A DNA stretch of 18,116 nt from Synergistaceae bacterium (GTDB lineage: Bacteria > Synergistota > Synergistia > Synergistales > Thermovirgaceae), in assembly GCA_003446665.1 (NCBI GenBank), contig DMCT01000087.1, positions 2,147 to 20,262 of the forward strand, in the 5' to 3' direction. The notes beneath the pieces were generated by a model, which searched no databases, was not told the origin of the DNA, and was given only the letters and a program-made list of their open reading frames with translations. A program made the position numbers and the translations under genes. This document shows positions 6,111 to 13,056 of this stretch, piece by piece. How positions within the stretch are numbered: position 1 is the stretch's first letter; each line of letters begins with the position of its first letter.

Positions 6111-7421
6111 TCAGTTTTTAAAAATCGTCTGTTCTGTTATTTTTGTCTGCATGGCTTTAAAAGCTCTTTCTAGGATTTCTCTACGCACTGCTTTATCTGC
6201 CTCGGGACCTTCGGCGGGATCGCCGACCGGATGTGGAATCGCAACACCGGGGACTATCCTGTTGGCACCTACCGTAAGCATTATAGGTACAATCGTCGCT
6301 ATCTGTACGACCGGTATACCCGCGGTTGCTTCAATTTCCCTGACCATCGATGCACCGCATCGTGTGCAGGTTCCTCAAGTCGACGTCAGTATAACGGCAT
6401 CCACACCGTCCTTTTTAAGTTGCTCCCCTATTTCCCGACCGAAACGTTCGGCGTTGGCCACCGCCGTCCCGGTTCCGGTTGTCGTGAAGATATAATCGTA
6501 AAGCTTGCCGAAAACTCCCTCTCTTTCCATTTCGCGGAGAACATCCACGGGCAGGACTACGTCCGGATCATCGTTCGCCCATACACGATCATATCCGCCG
6601 TGGACAGATTCGAATATCTCCGGAGTCAGATCTTCTATGCCGGAGATATCATATTTACCGTATGTCTCAGCAGAAGATACGCGTATCCTGTCGGGGTTGC
6701 CCCTGGGCACAATCCCTCCGGAGGTTACCAGAGCCACAGTTGCTTTAGAAAGATCTTTTACCGGTTCTGCTGGCTTGATCCGCTTGAAGACCGGCATTTC
6801 GTATTCGGTCCTGTAATCTTCCTCGCTGATTTTCCGAAGAAGCATATCTACTGCCCGCTGCGCTCCGTTTCTTTCGTGAAAATAGTTTTTTCTTATACCT
6901 CTGTGAAAATATCCTTCCTCGTCGGCAGGTCGCAAAGGTTCGTTCGACACAAGCTTTTTCCCCAGTTCAACCATTTTTTCGAGCGCCTGCTTCATACCTC
7001 TTGCACTGTCGGCCGTTTTCACTATAAAGGTTTTTGACCTGTAAAGCTCAGCACCCGGATTCTCGGAATACATCCCCGTCACGCAAGGAATCCCCAGTTT
7101 TTGTGCGACAGCCGCGGCAATGTCACCGCAGGCTACGCCATAACGTCCTGCGTTGAAAGCCGGCCCCGCGAAAAAGAGATCCGGGCTCATCTCCCTGATG
7201 TACTCAAGGCACTTTTCTCTCGCTTCTTCGATATGCTCACCATAATAACTGTCACCGCAAATGACGGTGCCTGCGACCTGGCCATCGCCACCGAGGAGGT
7301 TGTCTATCTGCATGGCAGGTCCAACGGCCTTTCGTTCTATACAGGGCCCTGTATGGGCAGCATCCTCTCCACCAAGGCCCGCAAAGAACTGATTTATGTA
7401 ACATACGACTTTCAAAGCCAT
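6111..7421 (-). CDS. grdB: Glycine/sarcosine/betaine reductase component B, selenoprotein subunit
   Basis: This is the selenocysteine subunit of the substrate-activating component B of the Grd system, which in the cytoplasm reduces glycine, sarcosine or betaine and passes a carboxymethyl group to selenoprotein A. The 436-residue reading frame is interrupted by an in-frame TGA at 6375-6377, codon 349, in the context ILTST-U-GTCTRCGASM. This is exactly where GrdB has selenocysteine, and the protein continues in frame (REIEATAGIPVV) to a normal family length. A hairpin after the UGA suits a bacterial SECIS element. The ATG at 7419-7421 is chosen over GTG at 7428-7430 because AAGGAGG (7430-7436) lies 8 bases upstream and overlaps the GTG. 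grdE ends 13 bases upstream, so the pair is one operon. grdA, grdC and grdD are not in the window. True termination is another TGA with a further in-frame TGA three codons on. Confidence 0.97.
6348..6362 (-). promoter_or_regulatory. Candidate bacterial SECIS hairpin in grdB
   Basis: Twelve bases after the UGA, the mRNA reads CGATGC-GGT-GCATCG, a perfect 6-bp stem capped by a G-starting loop. The loop is 18 nt from the UGA, within the usual spacing for bacterial SECIS elements bound by SelB. An alternative pairing (TGCAC with GTGCA, loop of 8) overlaps it. Confidence 0.65.
6375..6377 (-). other. Selenocysteine UGA codon of grdB
   Basis: This in-frame TGA is flanked by ACG TCG ACT before and GGA ACC TGC after. 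Reading through it joins two frames that together make a full-length GrdB. Automatic gene callers would split the gene here. The organism must therefore carry selA, selB, selC and selD elsewhere. Confidence 0.96.
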
Positions 7422-7429
7422 AACCAGCA

Positions 7430-7436
7430 CCTCCTT
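7430..7436 (-). promoter_or_regulatory. Ribosome-binding site that decides the grdB start
   Basis: AAGGAGG on the minus strand overlaps the TAA stop of grdE (7435-7437) and lies 8 bases from the ATG at 7421. Because it also overlaps the upstream GTG codon, that GTG cannot be the start. The arrangement suggests translational coupling of grdE and grdB. Confidence 0.85.
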
Positions 7437-8721
7437 AAATCCACTGCGCGCCGATGCGGCTGAATCCGAGCTCGTTGGTAGACCCTATGATTGCCTGCAA
7501 TTCGACGAAAAGCGATCCATCGGGTCTGAGGCTTTCCTCCGCTCCACCCGACAGGTTGGATATAGCTTCGGGATACCCTATAACCTTTTTCATGGCCGGC
7601 AGTTCAACCATTTCATTTACGTTCCCTGTAGATACAAATGCAGTCATTTCAGGAGTCGAGTCGGCCAATCCCTGGCTTCTTCCGTCTGTTCCGGCGGCTT
7701 CGTCGGAAATCACCACCGTCCTTATACCCAGGTTCTCGCATTTTTTCGCGTTCATGCAAAGATCCGTATCAGGATTTCCATACCCTTCCTCGGAGATCAC
7801 CACTCCGTCGGCTCCAAGCATTTTGGCCAGGTTGGCGCAGAAGGAAGTCGATCGCTCCTTTCCCGAGAGCCTTGTATCCTCAGGTGCAGGAATCACGCCG
7901 AGAAAATTGAGGTCTTTACCATGACGGGAGTACAGTTCCATAATTACAGGATCGTTCAAATGATGATATGTAGTGTTTTTATCGCAGGCTGAAACACAAT
8001 TGCCAGACACCATGGCTCCGTCCATTTTTTCATTGGGGTGAATCACGGTAGGCACAACATGTTTGATATCCGTCCCGTACAAGAAAGTGTCGTGAAGGAG
8101 CCCCTGGGCTATAGACATACAAAAATACGCAATTTTGGGCAACTCGGGATATTTTGCGTTTTCCTCCGGGATGCTTCCTTTTTCGTAAACCTTTTTCTCG
8201 TCGGGTTCGGCATCGCGGCATTTGTCGGCCAGGTACCACGCAAGACGCAGTCCTGCTATTCGCAGCGCCTCTTCGTAGGCATGTTTTTCGAGATCCTCCT
8301 GAGGGACTACGGTGAGAACGACGTTGTTCGTTTGAGAAAAGGGGTTATATCTCGCGCCTGGTCCACTCATATCGATAAGGCCTTCCTGAAAGGCCACTAT
8401 CGGGCCGCAGGTCACAACTGCACAGCCTTTTAAAACCAGTGTAGCTCCTTCACCTACAGTGCATGGGTCTCCTATGAATCCGGGAAAGACATCTCCAGGA
8501 CCTTCCACCTTGCACCGAGGCTCAATCACATCCTTTACGGGAATTATGCGGACATTCTCGCCAGGTTTCGCCAAATCCAGATTTATTTCCACAAACCTTG
8601 GGTCATCGGAAATCGCGGCTATCGTCTCGTCACGGTTGATTCGCAAAACCCCGCCTGAGATTTCCGTTTTTTCACCCCACTGGACGTCTTTTACAAAGAC
8701 ATTTCGCAGTTCCAGTCTCAC
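7435..8721 (-). CDS. grdE: Glycine/sarcosine/betaine reductase component B, alpha/beta proprotein
   Basis: The proprotein of Grd component B is cleaved autocatalytically into two subunits, generating a pyruvoyl group on the new N-terminus that binds the amino group of the substrate as a Schiff base. The 428-residue length and the motif GNCVSACDKN are those of the family. The cleavage site falls between Asn241 and Cys242 by my count, the same position reported for the Clostridium sticklandii protein. The N-terminal part carries cysteine-containing stretches (VLKGCAVVTCGP) typical of GrdE. The GTG start has GGGAGG 7 bases upstream (8729-8734). grdB follows after 13 bases. The paralogues GrdG (sarcosine) and GrdI (betaine) are very similar, so substrate specificity cannot be fixed from this sequence. 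Confidence 0.96.
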   Translation of the reverse strand: MRLELRNVFVKDVQWGEKTEISGGVLRINRDETIAAISDDPRFVEINLDLAKPGENVRIIPVKDVIEPRCKVEGPGDVFPGFIGDPCTVGEGATLVLKGCAVVTCGPIVAFQEGLIDMSGPGARYNPFSQTNNVVLTVVPQEDLEKHAYEEALRIAGLRLAWYLADKCRDAEPDEKKVYEKGSIPEENAKYPELPKIAYFCMSIAQGLLHDTFLYGTDIKHVVPTVIHPNEKMDGAMVSGNCVSACDKNTTYHHLNDPVIMELYSRHGKDLNFLGVIPAPEDTRLSGKERSTSFCANLAKMLGADGVVISEEGYGNPDTDLCMNAKKCENLGIRTVVISDEAAGTDGRSQGLADSTPEMTAFVSTGNVNEMVELPAMKKVIGYPEAISNLSGGAEESLRPDGSLFVELQAIIGSTNELGFSRIGAQWI

Positions 8722-8820
8722 CGTAATGCCTCCCTTCTCGCCTTTGAGAAACTCCTGAAGCCCGCCGGAGGGCCGTCACCTCCAAGGGAGTCTTATTGAA
8801 AACTTTTTCTGGGCCACCGA
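8722..8820 (-). other. Spacer upstream of grdE with GC-rich hairpin potential
   Basis: This spacer of about 100 bases separates the upstream secreted-protein gene from grdE. It contains GGAGG-TGACGGC-CCTCC (a 5-bp stem) and an overlapping GCCC/GGGC pairing, neither followed by a T run. I see no good promoter and no match to the conserved core of the glycine riboswitch. Confidence 0.35.
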
Positions 8821-9330
8821 CTAAAGCAACAGGAATTTGTCGAACTGGAGTACCTTTACGCCATCTTCGGTCTTAACGTATTTCCCTGCCAGATTTTCAC
8901 CCTTGGGGCCTACACGAAGCCTGACCCCATCCTGTTGTCCCGAAGGATCGAACCTGAGCCGGATTCTAAAGATGTCTTTTCCCTTATTATTTTTGTCATT
9001 TTTACCCTTCGGTAGATCCACCTGCACAAAAAAGAAGTGACTGTTTACATGGATTTTGATACCTTTGTTTCCGTTTCCGAAAATACCTGACCCTCCATCC
9101 AATTTCAGATGCAAAGATGAGCCCGCGGGCAAATCCGTTTCTCCCCTTATGTGCAATTTCGAGCCCCTGACGCTGACTTCCGTTATTTTGAGAAGTGAAA
9201 AATTTTCCCCCTTTTCGGGGCCTTTCGCAAAAGTCTCATGAACTAAAGGGGTAAATACCGTAAGGGCAAACGCGCAGACAAGGAAAATCATCCAGCCTTT
9301 CAGCTTTCTCTGGTTGCAAAATTTGTTCAT
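8821..9330 (-). CDS. Small secreted protein of unknown function
   Basis: This 169-residue protein has a clear signal peptide: basic start (NQRKLKGW), hydrophobic core at about 14-30, and probable cleavage after HETFA near residue 35. The mature part looks like a compact beta-sandwich: ITEVSVRGSKLHIRGETDLP is a typical strand-turn-strand pattern. It also has a Lys/Asn/Gly-rich loop (KGKNDKNNKGKD, about residue 108-119) and a hydrophobic end (FDKFLLL). The mature domain contains no cysteines and I recognise no catalytic motif. The ATG at 9328-9330 has AAGGAGG 8 bases upstream (9339-9345). It lies 99 bases upstream of grdE and 90 bases downstream of the SagB-like gene on the same strand. No function can be assigned; a cell-envelope or extracellular binding role is possible. 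Confidence 0.8.
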   Translation of the reverse strand: MNKFCNQRKLKGWMIFLVCAFALTVFTPLVHETFAKGPEKGENFSLLKITEVSVRGSKLHIRGETDLPAGSSLHLKLDGGSGIFGNGNKGIKIHVNSHFFFVQVDLPKGKNDKNNKGKDIFRIRLRFDPSGQQDGVRLRVGPKGENLAGKYVKTEDGVKVLQFDKFLLL

Positions 9331-9420
9331 TTATGGTTCCTCCTTTCTTTCATTAGAAACAGAATAGGGAACGTGATCTGTCAATATAAACCGGCCTGGA
9401 ATATCTTCTTTCAGGACCAC

Positions 9421-10161
9421 TTATTGATGATCGCATTCTCCGACCGGAATCAGATACAAGACATCTTCGGTCTCCGGAATTCCTGTCACATCAAGGACAG
9501 CGTCATCGTCGAACGCTCCGACAACGACGCTTCCCAAGCCGAGGGCCGTCGCCATGAGACACAGGTTTTGGGCCGCATGACCGGCTTCGAGATGGACATA
9601 TTTTATGCCTCTTTCTCCATAAACTTTGGTGGTCCTTGTAAAAACCGCCGCTATAACAAATACAGCAGCTCCCCTCCCCACGGGGCCTTGGCCAAAAGAC
9701 GCGTCTTGAAGGGCTTTCCCAAGGTCACCTTCTTTCACTGGTTGCAATGCATGTACCTCGGGTTGGTATCTAAACACTCCAGGCAACAATTCTTCCACCC
9801 TTCTTGCCACAAGATACATTTCAAGAGGATAAGTTGCACCTGCCGACGGAGCGGTTCTATATCCTCTTTTGAAATCGGTTATACCTTGTGAGGCCCAAAG
9901 CAACTGCCCCGCATCTGCAAGAGACAGCGGCTTTCCTGTATATTTCCTGCAGGAACGTCTACCGGAGAGCGCAGCGGTAAGAGAGAAGCTTCCTCCCCTG
10001 TCTGGTTTCGGCAGGAGAATCGTTTCATCTTTCCCGGCAACGTCTTGCCCTTCTATTTTCTCAAAAGCTTCCGAGGATTTTGCCATGGGCACTGCTAGCA
10101 TTATGACAATGGCAAAAACCGTCACCAAAGCAAGTAACGTCCTTACAACCATAACCTGCAT
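9421..10161 (-). CDS. Secreted SagB-type nitroreductase-family protein
   Basis: This protein of 246 residues belongs to the FMN-dependent nitroreductase superfamily, SagB/ThcOx-like branch. The family start motif RRSCRKYTGKPLSL (R68-R69-S70) should contact the FMN phosphate. LLWASQGIT and APSAGATYPLE are characteristic of SagB-like members, as are EAGHAAQNLCLMATALGLGS and the ending LIPVGE. Unlike cytoplasmic SagB of peptide-toxin clusters, it has an N-terminal hydrophobic segment (about 8-26) that looks like a signal peptide or anchor, so it may act outside the membrane. The ATG at 10159-10161 follows AAGGAGAGGTG; an in-frame upstream start at 10224 would disrupt the signal sequence and has no ribosome-binding site. 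It is divergent from the radical SAM gene. No cyclodehydratase or precursor peptide is beside it. The substrate is unknown. Confidence 0.86.
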   Translation of the reverse strand: MQVMVVRTLLALVTVFAIVIMLAVPMAKSSEAFEKIEGQDVAGKDETILLPKPDRGGSFSLTAALSGRRSCRKYTGKPLSLADAGQLLWASQGITDFKRGYRTAPSAGATYPLEMYLVARRVEELLPGVFRYQPEVHALQPVKEGDLGKALQDASFGQGPVGRGAAVFVIAAVFTRTTKVYGERGIKYVHLEAGHAAQNLCLMATALGLGSVVVGAFDDDAVLDVTGIPETEDVLYLIPVGECDHQ

Positions 10162-10223
10162 GAAACGACACCTCTCCTTTGGTTCAAACCACGCGTTTCC
10201 TGTCCCGAAAGGCTCTTTCAGCA

Positions 10224-10232
10224 TGCTATAAT
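10224..10232 (+). promoter_or_regulatory. Extended -10 promoter of the radical SAM gene
   Basis: TGCTATAAT is a perfect extended -10 element (TGnTATAAT). No -35 hexamer is recognisable 17 bases upstream, as is common for extended -10 promoters. Transcription would begin near 10239-10240, within about three bases of the ATG at 10242. Confidence 0.7.
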
Positions 10233-10241
10233 GCGCCTGAA

Positions 10242-11516
10242 ATGGCCGACTACTCAGTATTTCTCAAGGAATTGCACGACTGCAAGATTTTGGGCATCAA
10301 CCCTCCGGTGATGGATTTCGCCTTTTTCGACCTGTGGGCAAAGCCGCTTGGGTTGCTTTACATACTCGATTCATTGCGCCGGGAGGGGAATGACGTTCAC
10401 CTGATCGATTGTATCAGCGAAGCAGGAGGGAAACCGAAAAGTTTTGGAAAAACAGCGCCTGCGAAAAAGCCCGCTCCCAAGCCGGACGTTTATAAAGGCA
10501 TCCCACGCAGGTTTTACCACTTCGGGATCGAAAAAGAAACCTTCAGGCACAGGTTGATGGAAAGTGGCGAACCCGACTTGATATTGGTTACCTCAATGAT
10601 GACTTATTGGTACCCTGGTGTCTACTGGGCAATTTCCCTTATCCGCGAGGTATTCCCCAAAGTCCCAGTCATGCTCGGCGGAATTTACGCGCGACTTTGC
10701 CCTGAGCATGCAGCCTTGAGCGGGGCCGACATGATCCAGACCGTTCCTTTGAACCTCGAGTTTTCCCTGCCAGCTGTGGACCTTTACTCGAGGCTTTCAT
10801 ACGCGGTAACCATGACCTCTTTCGGCTGTCCATTCAACTGTGGATATTGCGCTTCTTCAATACTGCAACCGAGTTACAAAACGAGACAAATTGAGGAGGT
10901 TATAGACGAAATACGTTACCAAACAAGTTGCGGCCATGTTCGTGACGTTGCCTTTTATGATGATGCACTCCTATTCGGCAAATTTTCGCATTTCTACCCT
11001 CTTTGTGAAAAGTTAATAGAAAACTTTCCAGGCATAAGGTTTCACACACCGAACGGTCTCCATGTACGGATGATAGACGCCTGTTGCGCGCACTTTTTGA
11101 GACGGACGGGATTTTCGACTATACGACTCAGCTTCGAAGGAACGGATAGTGCCCTCAAAAAAGCGCAAGGCGAAAAAACCGATATGGATTCTTTTGCTGG
11201 TGCAGTAGAAAATCTGAGGATGGCTGGCTTCTCCAATGACGAAATCGAAACCTATGTCCTTATAGGTCTTCCGGGGCAAAGTTTCGAGGAAATGGAAGCC
11301 AACATACGCACAGTAAAAGACCTTGGCGTGCGGGTCAAGACAGCGCAATTTTCGCCTATTCCCGGTACCGCGGTTTTCGAGGAAATAACAAGGGCCCTTC
11401 CAGAAATCCGGAAAGAGCCCCTTCTGCATAACAACACAATATTTTCTTCCTATGTTTCGAAAATATTGGAACCACGCGAATTGCAATCCCTGAAAGACCT
11501 TGCGCGGTCTGCCTGA
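10242..11516 (+). CDS. Radical SAM protein with B12-binding-like N-terminal domain
   Basis: This 424-residue cytoplasmic protein has a Rossmann-like N-terminal domain of the kind found in B12-binding radical SAM proteins (KILGINPP near residue 15, GLLYILDSLRREGNDVHLIDC, then VPVMLGGIYA at about 141-150). It lacks an evident DxHxxG cobalamin motif. The radical SAM core follows with the 4Fe-4S motif C196-x3-C200-x2-C203 (SFGCPFNCGYC), RLSFEGTD, and VLIGLPGQSFEE. A Lys/Pro/Ala-rich insert (about 63-82) separates parts of the first domain. The ATG is chosen because it begins the conserved region; no Shine-Dalgarno sequence precedes it and an extended -10 ends only 9 bases upstream, so the mRNA is probably leaderless. 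An in-frame TTG at 10179 would lie upstream of the promoter. The substrate is unknown. It is divergent from the SagB-like gene. Confidence 0.94.
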   Translation: MADYSVFLKELHDCKILGINPPVMDFAFFDLWAKPLGLLYILDSLRREGNDVHLIDCISEAGGKPKSFGKTAPAKKPAPKPDVYKGIPRRFYHFGIEKETFRHRLMESGEPDLILVTSMMTYWYPGVYWAISLIREVFPKVPVMLGGIYARLCPEHAALSGADMIQTVPLNLEFSLPAVDLYSRLSYAVTMTSFGCPFNCGYCASSILQPSYKTRQIEEVIDEIRYQTSCGHVRDVAFYDDALLFGKFSHFYPLCEKLIENFPGIRFHTPNGLHVRMIDACCAHFLRRTGFSTIRLSFEGTDSALKKAQGEKTDMDSFAGAVENLRMAGFSNDEIETYVLIGLPGQSFEEMEANIRTVKDLGVRVKTAQFSPIPGTAVFEEITRALPEIRKEPLLHNNTIFSSYVSKILEPRELQSLKDLARSA

Positions 11517-11628
11517 AATCAACCGGATTTTTCCCTTGATCTTGTCCGTCCTTTTGTTCCATTGTCTTTATAAAACAGATGAAATTTTTCGGTATCGCGG
11601 ACGAAGACACTACCGAGAATCCTGGAGT

Positions 11629-11661
11629 AAAAAAGGCCGGTCCCAGGGGACCGACCTTTAT
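11629..11661. terminator. Bidirectional intrinsic terminator
   Basis: Inverted repeat GGCCGGTCCC/GGACCGACC is flanked by six A residues on the left and TTTATTT on the right. On the minus strand the stem, including A-T extensions and one G-U pair, ends in TTTTTT and terminates the tRNA-Ser(GCT)-tRNA-Arg transcript. On the plus strand it has one C-A mismatch and a weaker T tail, and probably ends the radical SAM transcript. Confidence 0.85.
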
Positions 11662-11668
11662 TTCGAAG

Positions 11669-11745
11669 TGGCGCGCCGGACAGGATTCGAACCCGTAACC
11701 TTCGGATCCGTAGTCCGATGCTCTATCCAATTGAGCTACCGGCGC
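11669..11745 (-). tRNA. tRNA-Arg, anticodon ACG
   Basis: This tRNA is 77 nt with encoded CCA. The acceptor stem GCGCCGG pairs with CCGGCGC, the discriminator is G, the D-arm is GCTCAATTGGATAGAGC, the anticodon loop is CTACGGA (anticodon ACG), and the T-loop is TTCGAAT. Adenosine 34 is the target of TadA, encoded at 2911-3450, giving ICG that reads CGU, CGC and CGA. It lies 16 bases downstream of tRNA-Ser(GCT) and ahead of the shared terminator. Confidence 0.97.
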
Positions 11746-11761
11746 GCAAGGCTTTATTCTT

Positions 11762-11855
11762 TGGCGGTGGGACAGGGATTCGAACCCTGGAAGGAGGTTT
11801 TGGCCCCCTTACTCGCTTAGCAGGCGAGTGCCTTCAGCCACTCGGCCATCCCACC
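11762..11855 (-). tRNA. tRNA-Ser, anticodon GCT
   Basis: This is a class II tRNA of 94 nt with encoded CCA. The acceptor stem GGTGGGA pairs with TCCCACC, the discriminator is G, the anticodon loop is CTGCTAA (anticodon GCT, reads AGC/AGU) on a six-pair ACTCGC/GCGAGT stem, the variable arm is long, and the T-loop is TTCGAAT. It is the first gene of a two-tRNA unit driven by the promoter at 11874-11902. Confidence 0.97.
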
Positions 11856-11873
11856 CTGTTTCATGCGGGCTCT

Positions 11874-11902
11874 ATTCTATGCACCCTCAATCACTCTGTC
11901 AA
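11874..11902 (-). promoter_or_regulatory. Sigma-70 promoter of the tRNA-Ser(GCT)/tRNA-Arg unit
   Basis: On the minus strand, a perfect -35 TTGACA (11897-11902) is followed after exactly 17 bases by TAGAAT (11874-11879), a 5/6 match to the -10. The predicted start near 11867 leaves a leader of about 11 bases before the tRNA. The -35 hexamer is also the Leu-Thr codon pair just before the last codon of the SurA-like gene. Confidence 0.85.
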
Positions 11903-12997
11903 GGCGTTTTCGCCTGCCGTCTTTTCTCCGACCTCGCTCTGGCCCTGATCGCCGCTTCCTGCAGATTGAGCGTCTTCATCCCCGGAAACCGGTGATTCTG
12001 GAATTGCGAAATATTCTTCGTCAAGAATTTTTATTTCGGCCCTTTTGAGCAGTTCATCAAAGAATTCACTTTCATTTTGTTGCACCTTTTCTCTTTCCAG
12101 GATACGTACAACGTCACCGCTCACATCTTCGAATGAAAATGTCCTGGCTTCCACTTTGGAGCGTTTGGCGAGAATTATCACGTTCCCTTTTCCAAATTCC
12201 ACCGGACCGCCTATTTCTCCTGTTTCAAGTTCTGCGAAATCTTTGAGTTCTTCCGTTTGCAGCTCCCACTCAGCCAAAAATACGGGATCATCCAGTGGCG
12301 TCCATTCCAGGAGGTCTTCTTCGCTGTAGCTTTCGAGCACTTCGTCCCAGCTTTCTCCGGCAAAGATACGTTCCTTCGCATTTTGAGCGGCTTCCAACGA
12401 TGCAAACCGCCCATAGGTGACCTCGTAACCTGCGGGCTGGCTGAAGAAGAAGTCTTTGGTTTGCTCGTAAAATTCCATTGCTTCTTCATCAGAAACGGTG
12501 GCATCCTGCGTTACCTGGTCGATCAATTTTTGCTGGGCCAGTCTTAAGCCTATTTCTTCGCGCAGGTCTTTCATGCGGATTTTGTTGTTCTCCATATATT
12601 GCTGAAAGGCTTCTTTGGTGGGGAACTGGTCTTCGATCCTTTTTACCGCTTCATCCACTTCTGACTCTTCGACCGTTATACCTCTAGCCACGGTTTCCTT
12701 CTTCAACTCTTCGTATATGGCCATATTTTCCAACACGGATTTCCTCATCTGTACGATGGTCTTTTGCGTTAAATCCATAGAATTGCTTTGTTCAGCCACA
12801 TTGCGGACACCTATGTCGATATTCGACCTCATGACCTTTTTCCCATCGATCGTTGCTACGGCGTAATCACCCTGTCTGTCGCTTTGGCCGCCACCGTTAC
12901 CCCGCATCAAATAGACACCGACAGTAGACAGTACAAAAACTATTACTATTATCAGCATAATAGATCTTGTCTTGGTTCTGAGCATGCGCATCAGCAC
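11891..12997 (-). CDS. Membrane-anchored SurA/PpiC-like foldase
   Basis: This 368-residue envelope protein has an N-terminal membrane anchor (about 12-31) and a SurA-N-like helical chaperone domain (about 43-165: VATIDGKKVMRSNID, then long helices with YEELKKETVARGITVEESEVDEAV). A PpiC/parvulin-like region follows (about 190-290: YGRFASLEAAQNAKERIFAGESWDEVLESYSEE, then LETGEIGGPVEFGKGNVIILAK). The parvulin part is recognisable in pattern but lacks the usual HIL motif, so isomerase activity is doubtful and a chaperone role more likely. The C-terminal roughly 35 residues are low-complexity, acidic and Ser/Gly/Glu-rich. The GTG at 12995-12997 follows AAGGAGG by 10 bases. A near-consensus promoter lies between polA and this gene. 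The two-tRNA unit begins 35 bases downstream. Confidence 0.86.
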   Translation of the reverse strand: MLMRMLRTKTRSIMLIIVIVFVLSTVGVYLMRGNGGGQSDRQGDYAVATIDGKKVMRSNIDIGVRNVAEQSNSMDLTQKTIVQMRKSVLENMAIYEELKKETVARGITVEESEVDEAVKRIEDQFPTKEAFQQYMENNKIRMKDLREEIGLRLAQQKLIDQVTQDATVSDEEAMEFYEQTKDFFFSQPAGYEVTYGRFASLEAAQNAKERIFAGESWDEVLESYSEEDLLEWTPLDDPVFLAEWELQTEELKDFAELETGEIGGPVEFGKGNVIILAKRSKVEARTFSFEDVSGDVVRILEREKVQQNESEFFDELLKRAEIKILDEEYFAIPESPVSGDEDAQSAGSGDQGQSEVGEKTAGENALTE

Positions 12998-13056
12998 AAT
13001 AAATCGTCCTCCTTCAAGCCTTCTCGGCCTTTATTGACTCCAAGGCAGCGCATCAT

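Noticed and set aside
6111..6347. A separate 78-residue gene, and a grdB ending at 6375.
   Set aside because: Both are pieces of one selenoprotein gene; the internal TGA is in the known GrdB selenocysteine context.
6231..7037. A 268-codon plus-strand frame opposite grdB.
   Set aside because: It is a shadow of a strongly conserved gene on the other strand, with no ribosome-binding site or recognisable domain.
8722..8820. Glycine riboswitch upstream of grdE.
   Set aside because: The spacer is under 100 bases and shows none of the conserved glycine-aptamer core; only GC-rich hairpins are visible.
9355..9384. Promoter for the secreted-protein gene using a perfect TTGACA at 9379-9384 on the minus strand.
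   Set aside because: No acceptable -10 lies 16-18 bases downstream; the best (TATTCT) is only 12 bases away.
11356..11730. A minus-strand frame of 124 codons spanning the radical SAM 3' end, the terminator and tRNA-Arg.
   Set aside because: It reads through a terminator and a tRNA gene and has no family resemblance.
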